A DNA stretch of 64,000 nt from Algibacter pectinivorans (GCF_900112595.1 NZ_FOMI01000004.1:1-64000), one strand, 5' to 3'. Shown: positions 46,782 through 57,012, numbered from the stretch's first letter. Made by a program: numbers and translations. Notes: a model not told the origin generated them from the sequence alone.

Positions 46782-47741
46782 TTATTGCTGTGCTTTAAAG
46801 GCTTTTAGTTTTTCTATTAATTCTGGAACGACTTGAAAAGCATCGCCAACCACACCATAATCTGCAGCTTTAAAGAAAGGAGCTTCTGGATCTGTATTGA
46901 TAACAACTTTTACTTTTGATGCGTTAATACCAGCTAAATGCTGAATTGCTCCAGAAATACCAATAGCTATATATAAGTTTGATGCTACGGGTTTACCTGT
47001 TTGCCCCACGTGTTCGCTATGTGGACGCCATCCTAAGTCTGAAACGGGTTTAGAGCAGGCTGTTGCTGCACCTAAAACATCGGCAAGTTCTTCAACCATA
47101 CCCCAGTTTTCTGGACCTTTTAATCCACGACCGGCAGACACTACTATTTCAGCATCGGCAATAGATACTTTATCGGTAGCTTTATCAACAGATTCTACTG
47201 TAACCCCTAATTCTGGAATTGAAGGTGAAAACTCTTCCGCGGAAGCGCTACCACTATTTTCAACTAATCCAAAGGCATTATTAGATACACCAACAATTTT
47301 TACATCGGTGTTAATTTGAGTGTTTTCGAAAGCTTTATTAGTAAATGCGGTACGTTTTACAGTAAACGGACTCGTGCTTGATGGTGCTGCAACCACATTT
47401 GTTGCGTAACCAGCATTTAAACCTACAGCCAATAGTGGTGCTAGGTATTTACTATCGGCACTAGAACTTACAACGACTACTTGTGCGCCTTCGCTTTCGG
47501 CCGCTTGTTTAAGGGCTGCTGCGTATGCATTGGCGTTAAATTTATCGAGTTGCGAGTTGCTTATATTTAATACTTTATCTACGCCGTAGGTACCTAAGGC
47601 GCTCGTGTCGTTTGCATTGATGGCTACAGCTGTAACCGTAGTTCCTAATTGATTAGCAACTGCTTTTGCATATGAAGCTACCTCGAAAGCTGTTTTTTTA
47701 AAGGTGCCTTGTTCTGATTCTGTATATACTAAAACTGACAT
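46782..47741 (-). CDS. etfA: Electron transfer flavoprotein alpha subunit
   Basis: 319 residues. N-terminal domain (VLVYTESEQGTFKK), then the FAD-binding C-terminal domain: VSAGRGLKGPENW, ATACSKPVSDLGWRPHSEHVGQTGKPVASNLYIAIGISGAIQHLAGI, VVINTDPEAPFFKAADYGVVGD. With EtfB it carries electrons from acyl-CoA and other dehydrogenases to the quinone pool. Downstream of etfB with a 102-base gap that contains a REP-like palindrome. Confidence 0.96.
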   Translation of the reverse strand: MSVLVYTESEQGTFKKTAFEVASYAKAVANQLGTTVTAVAINANDTSALGTYGVDKVLNISNSQLDKFNANAYAAALKQAAESEGAQVVVVSSSADSKYLAPLLAVGLNAGYATNVVAAPSSTSPFTVKRTAFTNKAFENTQINTDVKIVGVSNNAFGLVENSGSASAEEFSPSIPELGVTVESVDKATDKVSIADAEIVVSAGRGLKGPENWGMVEELADVLGAATACSKPVSDLGWRPHSEHVGQTGKPVASNLYIAIGISGAIQHLAGINASKVKVVINTDPEAPFFKAADYGVVGDAFQVVPELIEKLKAFKAQQ

Positions 47742-47758
47742 ATTAATTTTGTTTTTTT

Positions 47759-47787
47759 GTCATTCCCGTAAAGATGGGAATCTTATT
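47759..47787. repeat. Short dispersed palindrome (copy 2)
   Basis: GTCATTCCCGTAAAGATGGGAATC lies between etfB and etfA. Same family as 8181 and 59308, here with a longer loop. It is transcribed within the etf operon and could give unequal expression of the two subunits. Confidence 0.6.
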
Positions 47788-47843
47788 ATTTTACGTTAAC
47801 ATCCAAAGATCCCGAAATAAATTCAGGATGATTTAATCGGTTA

Positions 47844-48590
47844 TTAAATCACCTTAGCTTCGTTATGAAGTAAGCTTACTAACTCGTCTAAATTATCTGG
47901 CGATACTAAAGTAACCGCACCTTTTGGTGTAGGTTTTTCAAACGAAACCGATGTTGTTTCTTGATTGGCATCTACAGGATCTACAACATTTAATGGTTTT
48001 TTACGCGCCATCATAATACCTCTCATATTTGGTATACGTAAATCGCTTTCTTCAACCAAGCCTTTTTGTCCGCCAATAACTAATGGAAGAGCTGTTGAAA
48101 CGGTTTCTTTACCACCATCTATTTCTCTTACGACTTTTGCTGACGTACCATCAATTTCTAACCCAATACAGTTGTTTACAAAATTGGCATTAAGTAAACC
48201 GGCAACCATTCCTGGAACCATTCCGCCATTATAATCAATCGATTCACGACCAGCAATAACTAAATCGTATCCGCCGTTATTTACAACATTTGCTAGTTGT
48301 TTTGCAACAGAAAATCCATCGGTAGCAACCGTGTTTACACGAATAGCTTCGTCTGCTCCTATAGCTAATGCTTTTCTTAAAGTTGGTTCGGTTTCTGCTC
48401 CGCCAACATTTACAACGGTAACCGAAGCCCCTTGTTTTTCTTTAAACCACATAGCACGTGTTAAACCAAACTCGTCATTTGGGTTAATTACAAATTGAAC
48501 ACCATTAGTATCAAATTTAGTATCGTTATTGCTAAAATTAATTTTTGATGTTGTATCTGGTACGTGACTTATACACACTAATATTTTCAT
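47844..48590 (-). CDS. etfB: Electron transfer flavoprotein beta subunit
   Basis: 248 residues. KILVCISHVPDTTSKI start, NPNDEFGLTRAMWFKEK, AIGADEAIRV, VIAGRESIDYNGGMVPGMVAGLL and LRIPNMRGIMMARKKPL. Binds AMP and pairs with EtfA. First gene of the etfBA operon, divergent from pdhB. Confidence 0.96.
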   Translation of the reverse strand: MKILVCISHVPDTTSKINFSNNDTKFDTNGVQFVINPNDEFGLTRAMWFKEKQGASVTVVNVGGAETEPTLRKALAIGADEAIRVNTVATDGFSVAKQLANVVNNGGYDLVIAGRESIDYNGGMVPGMVAGLLNANFVNNCIGLEIDGTSAKVVREIDGGKETVSTALPLVIGGQKGLVEESDLRIPNMRGIMMARKKPLNVVDPVDANQETTSVSFEKPTPKGAVTLVSPDNLDELVSLLHNEAKVI

Positions 48591-48746
48591 TTTTTTATGT
48601 ATTTAGATGTCTAATTTTTTTCAGTTTACGAAGTTAATTATAAAATTTCGAATATTTACTATGCGTGCATAATAAATTTTAAAAAAAACTTGTTAGGCGG
48701 TAACTCATTTATTGTTATTTTTGCTACTCGAATCAAAATATATTCA

Positions 48747-49724
48747 ATGAAGACAATTCAATTTAGAGAGGCCATTTGCGAAGCAATGAGCGAAGAGATG
48801 CGCAGAGACGAAAGTGTGTATTTAATGGGTGAAGAAGTAGCTGAGTATAACGGGGCCTATAAAGCATCAAAAGGAATGCTTGATGAATTTGGAGCAAAAC
48901 GTGTTATCGATACGCCTATTGCAGAACTTGGTTTTGCAGGTATTGCTATCGGGTCTACAATGACAGGAAACAGACCTATTGTCGAGTACATGACCTTTAA
49001 CTTCTCTTTAGTTGGAATTGATCAAATTATAAATAATGCTGCCAAAATTAGACAAATGTCTGGTGGGCAGTTTAAATGTCCTATTGTATTTCGTGGGCCA
49101 ACAGGTTCTGCAGGTCAATTGGGTGCAACACACTCGCAAGCTTTCGAAAACTGGTTCGCAAATACACCAGGTTTAAAAGTTGTAGTGCCATCTAATCCTT
49201 ACGATGCAAAAGGGTTATTAAAAGCCGCTATTAGAGATGACGATCCGGTTATTTTTATGGAAAGTGAGCAAATGTATGGTGATAAAGGTGAAGTTCCAGA
49301 AGGGGAATACATTGTACCAATTGGCGTTGCCGATTTAAAACGTAAAGGTACAGATGTAACCATTGTATCTTTTGGTAAAATTATAAAAGAAGCTTACAAA
49401 GCTGCCGATGAATTAGAGAAAGAAGGCATCTCTTGTGAGATTATCGATTTACGTACCGTTCGTCCTCTAGATAGAAAGGCGATTGTAGAATCGGTTAAAA
49501 AAACAAATAGATTAGTAATTTTAGAAGAAGCATGGCCTTTTGGAAATGTCGCTACCGAAATTACATATTTAGTGCAGTCTGAAGCTTTCGATTATTTAGA
49601 TGCGCCAATAGTAAAAATAAATACAGCCGATACGCCTGCACCTTATTCTCCTACTTTATTAGCAGAATGGTTACCAGATTATACCGAAGTTATTAAAGCT
49701 GTTAAAAAGGTACTATATAAATAA
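48747..49724 (+). CDS. pdhB: Pyruvate dehydrogenase E1 component, beta subunit
   Basis: 325 residues. FREAICEAMSEEMRRDESVYLMGEEVAEYNGAYKAS, FAGIAIGSTMTGNRPIVEYMTFNF, GPTGSAGQLGATHSQAFENWFANTPG, and VRPLDRKAIVESVKKTNRLVILEEAWPFG. Forms the E1 heterotetramer with an alpha subunit not encoded here, and joins in thiamine-dependent decarboxylation of pyruvate. The ATG at 48747 (MKTIQFREAI) is supported; an upstream in-frame start is not. Confidence 0.95.
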   Translation: MKTIQFREAICEAMSEEMRRDESVYLMGEEVAEYNGAYKASKGMLDEFGAKRVIDTPIAELGFAGIAIGSTMTGNRPIVEYMTFNFSLVGIDQIINNAAKIRQMSGGQFKCPIVFRGPTGSAGQLGATHSQAFENWFANTPGLKVVVPSNPYDAKGLLKAAIRDDDPVIFMESEQMYGDKGEVPEGEYIVPIGVADLKRKGTDVTIVSFGKIIKEAYKAADELEKEGISCEIIDLRTVRPLDRKAIVESVKKTNRLVILEEAWPFGNVATEITYLVQSEAFDYLDAPIVKINTADTPAPYSPTLLAEWLPDYTEVIKAVKKVLYK

Positions 49725-49787
49725 AACAACATTTTTTACGTTATATAAACTTCATTAGCATAATTGTTGATGAAGTTTTTTTGTATT

Positions 49788-52295
49788 ATGAATATAAGAT
49801 TAATTATTGCCCTATTCTACCTCGGATTATCTTCTGCTTTTGCACAAACTAAAGTTAGTGGTTTTGTGTACGATGAATTTAATGAACCTGTTTCCTTTGC
49901 AAATATTGTGTTTAAAGGCTCTACCGAAGGTACCATTACTAACGAAAACGGAAAATTCTATTTGGAGTCTGATGACTCTTGGGATGGTTTAGTCATTTCC
50001 TTTATTGGATACGAAACTTTAAATGTGCCTTTAGAAAAAAAGGTGAATTACAATTTAAAGTTTACGCTTAAAGAAGAAACTGCAGAATTAAATGCGGTGC
50101 TTATTGTGTCTGGAAAACAATCTAAAAAAAATAATCCAGCCATAGATATCCTAAAAAAAATATGGGAGCATAAACGAAGCAATGGTTTAAAACAATTTAA
50201 ACAATACGAATACGATAAATATGAAAAAGTAGAATTCGATTTAAACACCATAGATAGTGCGCTTATTAAAAGTAAACTGTTTAAAGGTATGGAGTTTGTT
50301 TTTAATGAGGTGGATACCTCTAACGTTACAGGAAAAACCTATTTGCCTATTTTTATAAACGAAGCCGTTTCAAAGGTATATGGCGACAATGTTATTAATA
50401 AAACCAAAGAAGATTTATTAGGAAATAAAAATTCGGGATTTAGCGATAACCAAATTATTATCGATTTTATAGACGATTTGTATTCCGATTTTAGTGTGTA
50501 CGATAATTACATGAAATTTTTCGATAAGAGTTTTGTGAGTCCGTTGTCTACAACAGGAGTAAATACTTATAATTATGTTTTGGCCGATAGTTCGTTTATA
50601 GATAATAAATGGTGTTATAATATTATTTACTATCCAAGACGAAAAAACGAACTAACTTTTAAAGGCGATTTTTGGGTGGCAGATACTACCTATGCTATTA
50701 AAGAAATTAATTTACAAGCCTCTAAAAGTGCCAATATAAACTGGATTAAAGAAATTTATATAGAACAAGAGTTCGAGGTATTAAGCGATTCGCTTTTCTT
50801 GGTAACAAGAGATTATATGCTTTCGGATTTTGCTTTTAATAAAAAGGAAAAGTCTCGTGGTGTTTACGGCAAGCGTACTACACTATACAATAATTATAAG
50901 TTTGATATTGAAAAGGATAAAAAATTCTACGATGCCGAAGTTTATAATTTTGATAAGGATATTTATAATAGAGATGATGAATTTTGGAGCGAGAACCGGT
51001 TAGAAGATTTAAATAAAGACGAGAAAGGTGTTTACAAAATGTTAGACACCTTAAAAACCGTTAAAAAGTTTAAACGCCTTTATAATTTAGGAAGTATTTT
51101 GGCTTCGGGTTATATTGAGTTTAATACATTGCCTTTAGATTATGGGCCCGTATTTTCAACCTTTGGGTATAACGAAGTTGAAGGTATTCGATTAAGAACA
51201 GGAGGGCGAACCTATTTTGGACCTAACGATTTATGGCGATTGGAAGGCTTTTTGGCTTACGGATTCGACGATGATAAATTCAAGTATGGTATTTCGGGTA
51301 AATGGCTAATTGATAAAAAAAGCCGACTTATTATCTCTGGCGGGAATAGGCGAGATATCGAGCAAATAGGTGCAAGTTTAACTACCAGTACCGATGTGTT
51401 AGGTAGAAGTTTAGCATCATCATCTGTAATAGGAACTAGCACAAACGATAAGCTTACCAATATTAATTTAACCAGTTTAGCCGTTGAAGCCGAACCATGG
51501 CGTAATGTTATATTTCGATTAGGCGGTAATTACAGAACCCTAGAATCGGCATCGCCAACCTTTAGTTTAGATTATAATACGCCAACGGGCATAGCTTCAG
51601 AAATTAAACAGTTTGAATCTAATTTATCGGTGTCCTATTTTCCAGGACGTAAAATGACTGGTTTTGGTGTGGAACGCAGAGTGGCTAACGATTATTATTC
51701 ACGTTTATTTGCACAAATAACACGAGGCGATAAAAGTTTGTTTAATAGCGATTTCGATTATACTAAAGTGCAGTTCTCATATACCCAACCTTGGCAAATG
51801 GGTGGTTTTGGAAGGTTAAATACCACCTTTGAAGCCGGCAAAACCTTTGGCGAAGTACCACTTGGTTTGCTAAGTGTTATTCCTGGAAACCAATCTTATT
51901 TTTCAATTTATAACACATTTTCGCAACTTGATTTTTATGAGTTTGTGTCCGATACTTATGCCTCTTTTCATTTCGAGCATAATTTTAATGGACGCTTATT
52001 TTCTAGAATACCGTTTTTACGCAAGTTGAATCTGCGAGAAATTGTAAGTGTACGTGGCGTTATGGGAAGTATAACAGACGAAAATGTTGCTTTAAGTAAT
52101 GTGCCTAGTAACCCAAACAATATTGAGTTGGTGGCACCATCAAACGAGCCGTATTATGAATACAGTCTAGGAGTAGGTAATATTTTTAAAGTGCTTAGAA
52201 TAGACTTTAATTTTAGAGGTAATTACAAAGATAATGCACTTTACCCCGAAGCCAGAAAATTTGGGGTTACCGGTAGCTTTGGGTTTTATTTTTAG
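49788..52295 (+). CDS. DUF5686 outer-membrane protein with carboxypeptidase-regulatory-like domain
   Basis: 835 residues. Signal peptide ending SSAFAQ, then a CarboxypepD_reg-like beta domain (TKVSGFVYDEFNEPVSFANIVFKGSTEGTITNENGKF, FIGYETL), as in TonB-dependent proteins. The rest (from ~120) is DUF5686, ending in repeated amphipathic strands (RLRTGGRTYF, FGVTGSFGFYF at the very end) typical of an outer-membrane barrel. Role unknown. ATGs at 49770 and 49788 are both possible; the latter gives a standard signal peptide. Confidence 0.87.
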   Translation: MNIRLIIALFYLGLSSAFAQTKVSGFVYDEFNEPVSFANIVFKGSTEGTITNENGKFYLESDDSWDGLVISFIGYETLNVPLEKKVNYNLKFTLKEETAELNAVLIVSGKQSKKNNPAIDILKKIWEHKRSNGLKQFKQYEYDKYEKVEFDLNTIDSALIKSKLFKGMEFVFNEVDTSNVTGKTYLPIFINEAVSKVYGDNVINKTKEDLLGNKNSGFSDNQIIIDFIDDLYSDFSVYDNYMKFFDKSFVSPLSTTGVNTYNYVLADSSFIDNKWCYNIIYYPRRKNELTFKGDFWVADTTYAIKEINLQASKSANINWIKEIYIEQEFEVLSDSLFLVTRDYMLSDFAFNKKEKSRGVYGKRTTLYNNYKFDIEKDKKFYDAEVYNFDKDIYNRDDEFWSENRLEDLNKDEKGVYKMLDTLKTVKKFKRLYNLGSILASGYIEFNTLPLDYGPVFSTFGYNEVEGIRLRTGGRTYFGPNDLWRLEGFLAYGFDDDKFKYGISGKWLIDKKSRLIISGGNRRDIEQIGASLTTSTDVLGRSLASSSVIGTSTNDKLTNINLTSLAVEAEPWRNVIFRLGGNYRTLESASPTFSLDYNTPTGIASEIKQFESNLSVSYFPGRKMTGFGVERRVANDYYSRLFAQITRGDKSLFNSDFDYTKVQFSYTQPWQMGGFGRLNTTFEAGKTFGEVPLGLLSVIPGNQSYFSIYNTFSQLDFYEFVSDTYASFHFEHNFNGRLFSRIPFLRKLNLREIVSVRGVMGSITDENVALSNVPSNPNNIELVAPSNEPYYEYSLGVGNIFKVLRIDFNFRGNYKDNALYPEARKFGVTGSFGFYF

Positions 52296-52357
52296 TCACT
52301 ACACTCATACATAATATTAGAACCTTAGGCGGTAGTGTATATTATCTGGTTATTGGT

Positions 52358-52900
52358 TTAAGTGCCCGAGGTTACATTAAAAGTTATTTCGTGTTCACCA
52401 CTTTTAGTAATGTATTTTACAGTAATCTTTTCGTACTTAAGGTCAATAATTTCTTGACGATTAGAGCTAGCGTCTACTTGATGCTTGCTAATTAAAACAT
52501 TTTTAAGGGTAATTACTAAATAAGGATTCTGCGATCCTGTTTCGGGTTTAATCAAGCTAATGGTAGTTTCTGCAAAGAATTTGCCTTGTAAGTTTGCTAA
52601 CATTAAATAAGGTGTGGCTGCATCAATTTTTTTTACAAGCGAAATTGGAGATACAGTAGCTCGAGCTCTGCTTCTTCCACTACCTATTTGTGCAGATTTT
52701 AATTGTTCAGATAAAGAAGCTAATCCGTAAATTTCAATTTCTCTGGCATAAGCTTTTGATTGTGATTCTCCATTTATGTCTGGAATTTTTACAAAACCAA
52801 TTACGGTATTTGCAGTCATTGGATTTTCTTGTGTGCTTTGAGCATTTAACGTTGCCGAAAACATAACTAAACCGATAAATAATATTAGTGCTTGTTTCAT
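52358..52900 (-). CDS. Secreted Hcp-like (T6SS tube-protein fold) protein
   Basis: 180 residues with a Sec signal ending in TLNAQ. The mature part has the Hcp pattern: GFVKIPDINGESQSKAYAREIEIYG, a basic loop (SGRSRARATVSPISLVKKIDAATPYLMLANLQGKFF), then ISLIKPETG, LVITLKNVLISKHQVDASS and IDLKYEKITVKYIT. Hcp proteins of type VI systems lack a cleaved signal and form the tube; this one appears exported on its own and no other T6SS gene is nearby. Role unknown. Confidence 0.72.
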   Translation of the reverse strand: MKQALILFIGLVMFSATLNAQSTQENPMTANTVIGFVKIPDINGESQSKAYAREIEIYGLASLSEQLKSAQIGSGRSRARATVSPISLVKKIDAATPYLMLANLQGKFFAETTISLIKPETGSQNPYLVITLKNVLISKHQVDASSNRQEIIDLKYEKITVKYITKSGEHEITFNVTSGT

Positions 52901-53053
52901 AATAAATTGATTTGCTTAAAGTTAGGTAGTTTTTTAAGAATTTCAAATCAATTATTACTTTAAAATATTAGAGCATAAAATGGATGAGTTATACTAGTTT
53001 TTAATGCATTTGTTTTTTCGATATGCCTAGGATTTAATGTACAAGAAGTTGTG

Positions 53054-53491
53054 TTATTGGCGCGAACGTAGTTTTAGTTCAGATTTTCGCATAGGCATAA
53101 CATCTATAGTCTCGAATAACTTTTCGCAATTAAGTAAATGGGCTTGCCTTAATTTTATACCACCATCCAAACCAATTAATACGACTTCCAAAGAGGCGTT
53201 AATAGATTTATATTTTTTATAGGTTTTGGATGAAGTTTGCCACGCTTTGTCCGCTAAGCCTTTTGTGTAATTTTGTTTTTTTATTTGATATACAATTAGT
53301 TTACGATCGGTAAGTCCGTTTTCGTGTGCCTGTAATTCTTTTATTTGATTCTGAAACGCAGAAGTATCAGCACCATCTGAAAGTACCAATAAAACTCTGT
53401 TTTCCCATTGATGTGATGCTATAATTTGAGACATGCCTTTATTTGCGCTAATAATAGAAATTACTAAAAAAAGGATTTTAAATACCTTCAT
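53054..53491 (-). CDS. DUF4174 domain secreted protein
   Basis: 145 residues, signal peptide ending GMSQ. HQWENRVLLVLSDGADTSAFQNQIKEL, LTDRKLIVYQI and LEVVLIGLDGGIKLRQAHLLNCEKLFETIDVMPMRKSEL match DUF4174, a thioredoxin-like fold without the CxxC pair. Function unknown. Monocistronic and next to a cassette-like repeat. Confidence 0.82.
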   Translation of the reverse strand: MKVFKILFLVISIISANKGMSQIIASHQWENRVLLVLSDGADTSAFQNQIKELQAHENGLTDRKLIVYQIKKQNYTKGLADKAWQTSSKTYKKYKSINASLEVVLIGLDGGIKLRQAHLLNCEKLFETIDVMPMRKSELKLRSRQ

Positions 53492-53518
53492 TTTTCACGG
53501 GTTTGGGGAGGTTCGTTT

Positions 53519-53580
53519 AACGTATTTGTGTATGGTTAGTTGCTTGGTTAAGCATGAAAGTTGGCAAATAAAAACCAAAT
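53519..53580. repeat. Cassette-like intergenic repeat, copy at the GHKL-nuclease locus
   Basis: AACGTATTTGTGTATGGTTA, then GTTGCTTGG and AGTTGGCAAATAAAAACC, resembles 2624-2685. It marks the left side of the GHKL-ATPase gene. No matching right-hand copy was seen after 55640. Confidence 0.5.
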
Positions 53581-53765
53581 AGAATACTCTTAAAGTTTTC
53601 CTAGAAAAAAGAGATAGGGAATAGAAGATGGACTTTGTACGTGCGCGTTTTTTTTATTTCGTATAAATTGAATTCGTTTAAGGTGTAAGTTGATCAAAAA
53701 ATGTTTTACATTTAATGATTAATTTTAATTTATTGATTAACCATTTAATGCATTAGCAGGTAATT

Positions 53766-55640
53766 ATGGATGTGAATATTTCCAGAGCAGCAGATCTTTT
53801 TTTTCCGAATCCTTCATTAGAGCTGGTTTATTTCGAGGCAATAGCGAACGCAATTGATGCTGGGGCTACTAGAGTAGACGTACAAATAAAGGTTAAGAAT
53901 CTGAAGGATGTTAATGCTTTTTCAGTTGAAATTAAGGATAATGGAGAGGGATTCAAAGATGATAATTTTAATAAATTTAAAGAACTTCTTAAAACAGAGG
54001 AAAAAGACCATAAAGGAGTGGGTAGGCTGGTATTTCTGAAATATTTTAGAACAGTTGATATAGAAAGTTATTTTGATGATAAAAAAAGAACTTTCAAATT
54101 TGACCGTTCATTTGATGGAGAGTCTCTTATAGAAAAGCATGATGAAAAAAAATCGGGAACTATCTTAAAATTATCAGGTTACAGGAAAGATAAAATTAAA
54201 GCATATAACTATTTAAGACCTCTAGCTTTAAAGAGGGTAATATTACTACATTTTTTTCCGTTATTTTACCAAAAGAAACTAGCTAAGGAAGAACTTTTGA
54301 TAACTATTTCGCTTGAGACAACTGAGCCTAATTCGGATTACGAATTTGCTTCAGATTACCAAGAAATTAGACTTGAAGATTTGCCTACTCTTGAAAAGAG
54401 TTCTTTTCATGACGAAACTATTTCCTTGGTGGACGAATTTCATTTATATTATTCAATCCAGAAAAAGGAACAGATAGCTGAAGAAAGCATGAGCATTATA
54501 GCTGTTTGTGTTGATAATAGGACAGTAGAAATGAAAATGCCTGGTGGTGAGACTTTGCCAGATGGTTATGAGCTTATTTTTCTTTTGATTTCAGATTATC
54601 TCACTGGAAAGGTAGACACCTCGCGTCAAGAACTTGATTTGCCAGATGCAACTATTAAACAGTTAAAAAGAGTGTTTAAAAAACATGTGAGTGCATTACT
54701 AAAAGAAAGTATTCCTGAAATTATAGAGAAAAACAGAGAACTTAAAAATTCTCTTCAGAATACTTACCCTCATTTACATGGTTATTTCAAAGATGAATCT
54801 ATAGGAATTGCGGATAGATCTGTTACTCTTGAGGCAGCTCAGATGCGTTTTTTTCAAGACCAAAAAAAATTGTTGGAAGCTACTCATTTGAATGATGAAC
54901 AATATGATAAGGCTTTGGAAGTTTCTTCTAGGCTTTTAATGGAATATATCCTTTACCGTGAGTTTTCATTAAAGCGTTTGAAAGAAGCTACTGACAAGGG
55001 AAATGAAGATGATATACATGATGTTATCATTCCTAAAAGAACTTATGACCATAATGATGGAGATATAGATACCTACTTTAAGAATAATGTATGGATATTT
55101 GATGATAAATTTATGACTTATTCCTCTGTGTTGAGCGAGCGCAGAATGGATGAGTTGCTGAAGGAGTTGGCGGGAGAAGATGATGAAGTTGATTCTAATG
55201 GTACGCGACCAGATATAGCAATAATTTTTTCAGATAATCCTGAAAAAGTTGAAAAGGTTGATGTTGTAATTATCGAGCTTAAGCAAGAAGGAATTAAATT
55301 AGCTAAGCAAGAGGAAGTAGTGAGTCAATTAAAACAGCGAGCTAGGATTCTTAATGATAAGTACACAGACAAAATTCAGAGAGTGTGGTATTATGGAGTG
55401 GCTGAAATTGATGTGGAGTTTGAAAGGTCATTGCTTGAAGATAATTATGTTCCTTTATATTCGAAGGGGAAAATGCTTTATGGTGAGGAGTTTATCATTC
55501 CGGATATGAGCGATAGGTTTAGTAGAATCCCAATAAAATTATTTGTTCTTAATTATGACGCGCTTATTAGCGATGCAGAAGCGCGAAATTCTTCTTTTAT
55601 GCAATTATTAAAGAAAAGTATTGCTGGTGAAACACGATAA
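53766..55640 (+). CDS. GHKL ATPase fused to PD-(D/E)xK-like nuclease domain
   Basis: 624 residues, soluble. The N-terminal Bergerat ATP-binding fold has E24-x3-N28-x2-D31 (YFEAIANAIDAGA), D58-N-G-E-G62 and the G84-V-G86 lid (HKGVGRLVFLKYF), as in Hsp90/MutL/MORC proteins. A transducer-like region with VDTSRQELDLPD follows near 270-310, then a helical part. The C-terminus (~450-560) has RPD483-x20-E504-L-K506 and a later Gln521, fitting a PD-(D/E)xK nuclease such as the Shedu type. A single-gene unit next to an accessory repeat; a nucleic-acid defence role is plausible but unproven. Confidence 0.8.
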   Translation: MDVNISRAADLFFPNPSLELVYFEAIANAIDAGATRVDVQIKVKNLKDVNAFSVEIKDNGEGFKDDNFNKFKELLKTEEKDHKGVGRLVFLKYFRTVDIESYFDDKKRTFKFDRSFDGESLIEKHDEKKSGTILKLSGYRKDKIKAYNYLRPLALKRVILLHFFPLFYQKKLAKEELLITISLETTEPNSDYEFASDYQEIRLEDLPTLEKSSFHDETISLVDEFHLYYSIQKKEQIAEESMSIIAVCVDNRTVEMKMPGGETLPDGYELIFLLISDYLTGKVDTSRQELDLPDATIKQLKRVFKKHVSALLKESIPEIIEKNRELKNSLQNTYPHLHGYFKDESIGIADRSVTLEAAQMRFFQDQKKLLEATHLNDEQYDKALEVSSRLLMEYILYREFSLKRLKEATDKGNEDDIHDVIIPKRTYDHNDGDIDTYFKNNVWIFDDKFMTYSSVLSERRMDELLKELAGEDDEVDSNGTRPDIAIIFSDNPEKVEKVDVVIIELKQEGIKLAKQEEVVSQLKQRARILNDKYTDKIQRVWYYGVAEIDVEFERSLLEDNYVPLYSKGKMLYGEEFIIPDMSDRFSRIPIKLFVLNYDALISDAEARNSSFMQLLKKSIAGETR

Positions 55641-55705
55641 ATTTTAGTTAGCCTTATTCGCTTTTTTATTTTTGTTATTCTAATCCAGTTGAATTTCAAC
55701 AAAAA

Positions 55706-55732
55706 AAAGACCGCCTTAATAAAGCGGTCTTT
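55706..55732 (-). terminator. Terminator of metK
   Basis: AAAGACCGC...GCGGTCTTT, 9-bp stem, with an A run on the plus strand that reads as a T tract for metK. It may also stop the convergent GHKL transcript. Confidence 0.88.
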
Positions 55733-55758
55733 GTTGATTATATATTAAGCTTTAAGTT

Positions 55759-57012
55759 TTACAACCCAAAAGCAGTTTTTACTTTTTCAACATAATCTAG
55801 TTTTTCCCAAGTAAATAGCTCAACGTCTAGGGTTATGTTTTCACCATTAGGTTGCGAGAACGATTTTGTAATCGTTTCGTTTTTACGCCCCATGTGTCCG
55901 TAAGCAGCAGTTTCGCTGTACATTGGTGAACGTAGTTTTAAACGTTCTTCAATAGCAAATGGTCTCATATCGAAAATTTCAGATACTTTTTCGGCAATTT
56001 CACCATCGGTTAAATTAAATGGGCACGTTCCGTAGGTATCTACAAAAATACCCATAGGCTCAACCACACCAATAGCGTAACTTACTTGTACTAAAATTTC
56101 GTCTGCAACACCAGCCGCAACTAAGTTTTTAGCAATATGTCTTGTAGCGTAAGCAGCACTTCTATCTACCTTGCTAGGGTCTTTTCCAGAAAAAGCACCA
56201 CCACCGTGGGCACCTTTACCGCCGTAGGTATCAACAATAATTTTACGTCCTGTTAAACCTGTATCGCCATGTGGGCCACCAATTACAAATTTTCCTGTTG
56301 GGTTAATATGATATGTAATATCGCTATTAAATAATTTTTGGATAGCTTCAGGAAGTTTAGCAACAACTCTTGGTATTAAAATTTCAACAATGTCTTTTCT
56401 AATTTTAGCAAGCATAGCTTCATCTTCGTCAAAATCGTCATGCTGCGTAGATACTACAATGGCATCAATACGTTGTGGTACGTTATCGTCACTATACTCT
56501 ATGGTTACTTGACTTTTAGAATCTGGTCTTAAATATGTAATGTCTTTTTCTTCACGACGTAATTCGGCAAGTTCTAGTAAAATTCTGTGCGACAAATCTA
56601 AAGCCAAAGGCATAAAATTTTCGGTTTCGTTGGTGGCGTAACCAAACATCATACCTTGGTCGCCAGCACCTTGTTCTTCTTTACTACCGCGATCGACACC
56701 TTGATTAATTTCTTGAGACTGCTCGTGAATAGCAGATAAAACACCACAAGAATTTCCATCAAACATGTATTCGCCTTTGGTGTAACCAATTTTATTTATA
56801 GTATCTCTGGCTATTTTTTGTACATCTAAATAGGTGGTCGATTTTACTTCGCCGGCAAGTATAACCTGTCCTGTTGTTACTAGGGTTTCACAAGCCACTT
56901 TCGATTCTTTATCAAAAGCTAAAAAATTATCTATTAATGCATCACTAATTTGATCAGCTACTTTGTCTGGGTGTCCTTCAGATACACTTTCTGAAGTGAA
57001 TAAATATGCCAT
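55759..57012 (-). CDS. metK: S-adenosylmethionine synthetase
   Basis: 417 residues. [81 protein letters not shown] and [27 protein letters not shown] are the ATP and methionine site motifs. Makes SAM from methionine and ATP in the cytosol. Monocistronic. A ~120-base structured leader precedes it. Confidence 0.98.
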   Translation of the reverse strand: MAYLFTSESVSEGHPDKVADQISDALIDNFLAFDKESKVACETLVTTGQVILAGEVKSTTYLDVQKIARDTINKIGYTKGEYMFDGNSCGVLSAIHEQSQEINQGVDRGSKEEQGAGDQGMMFGYATNETENFMPLALDLSHRILLELAELRREEKDITYLRPDSKSQVTIEYSDDNVPQRIDAIVVSTQHDDFDEDEAMLAKIRKDIVEILIPRVVAKLPEAIQKLFNSDITYHINPTGKFVIGGPHGDTGLTGRKIIVDTYGGKGAHGGGAFSGKDPSKVDRSAAYATRHIAKNLVAAGVADEILVQVSYAIGVVEPMGIFVDTYGTCPFNLTDGEIAEKVSEIFDMRPFAIEERLKLRSPMYSETAAYGHMGRKNETITKSFSQPNGENITLDVELFTWEKLDYVEKVKTAFGL

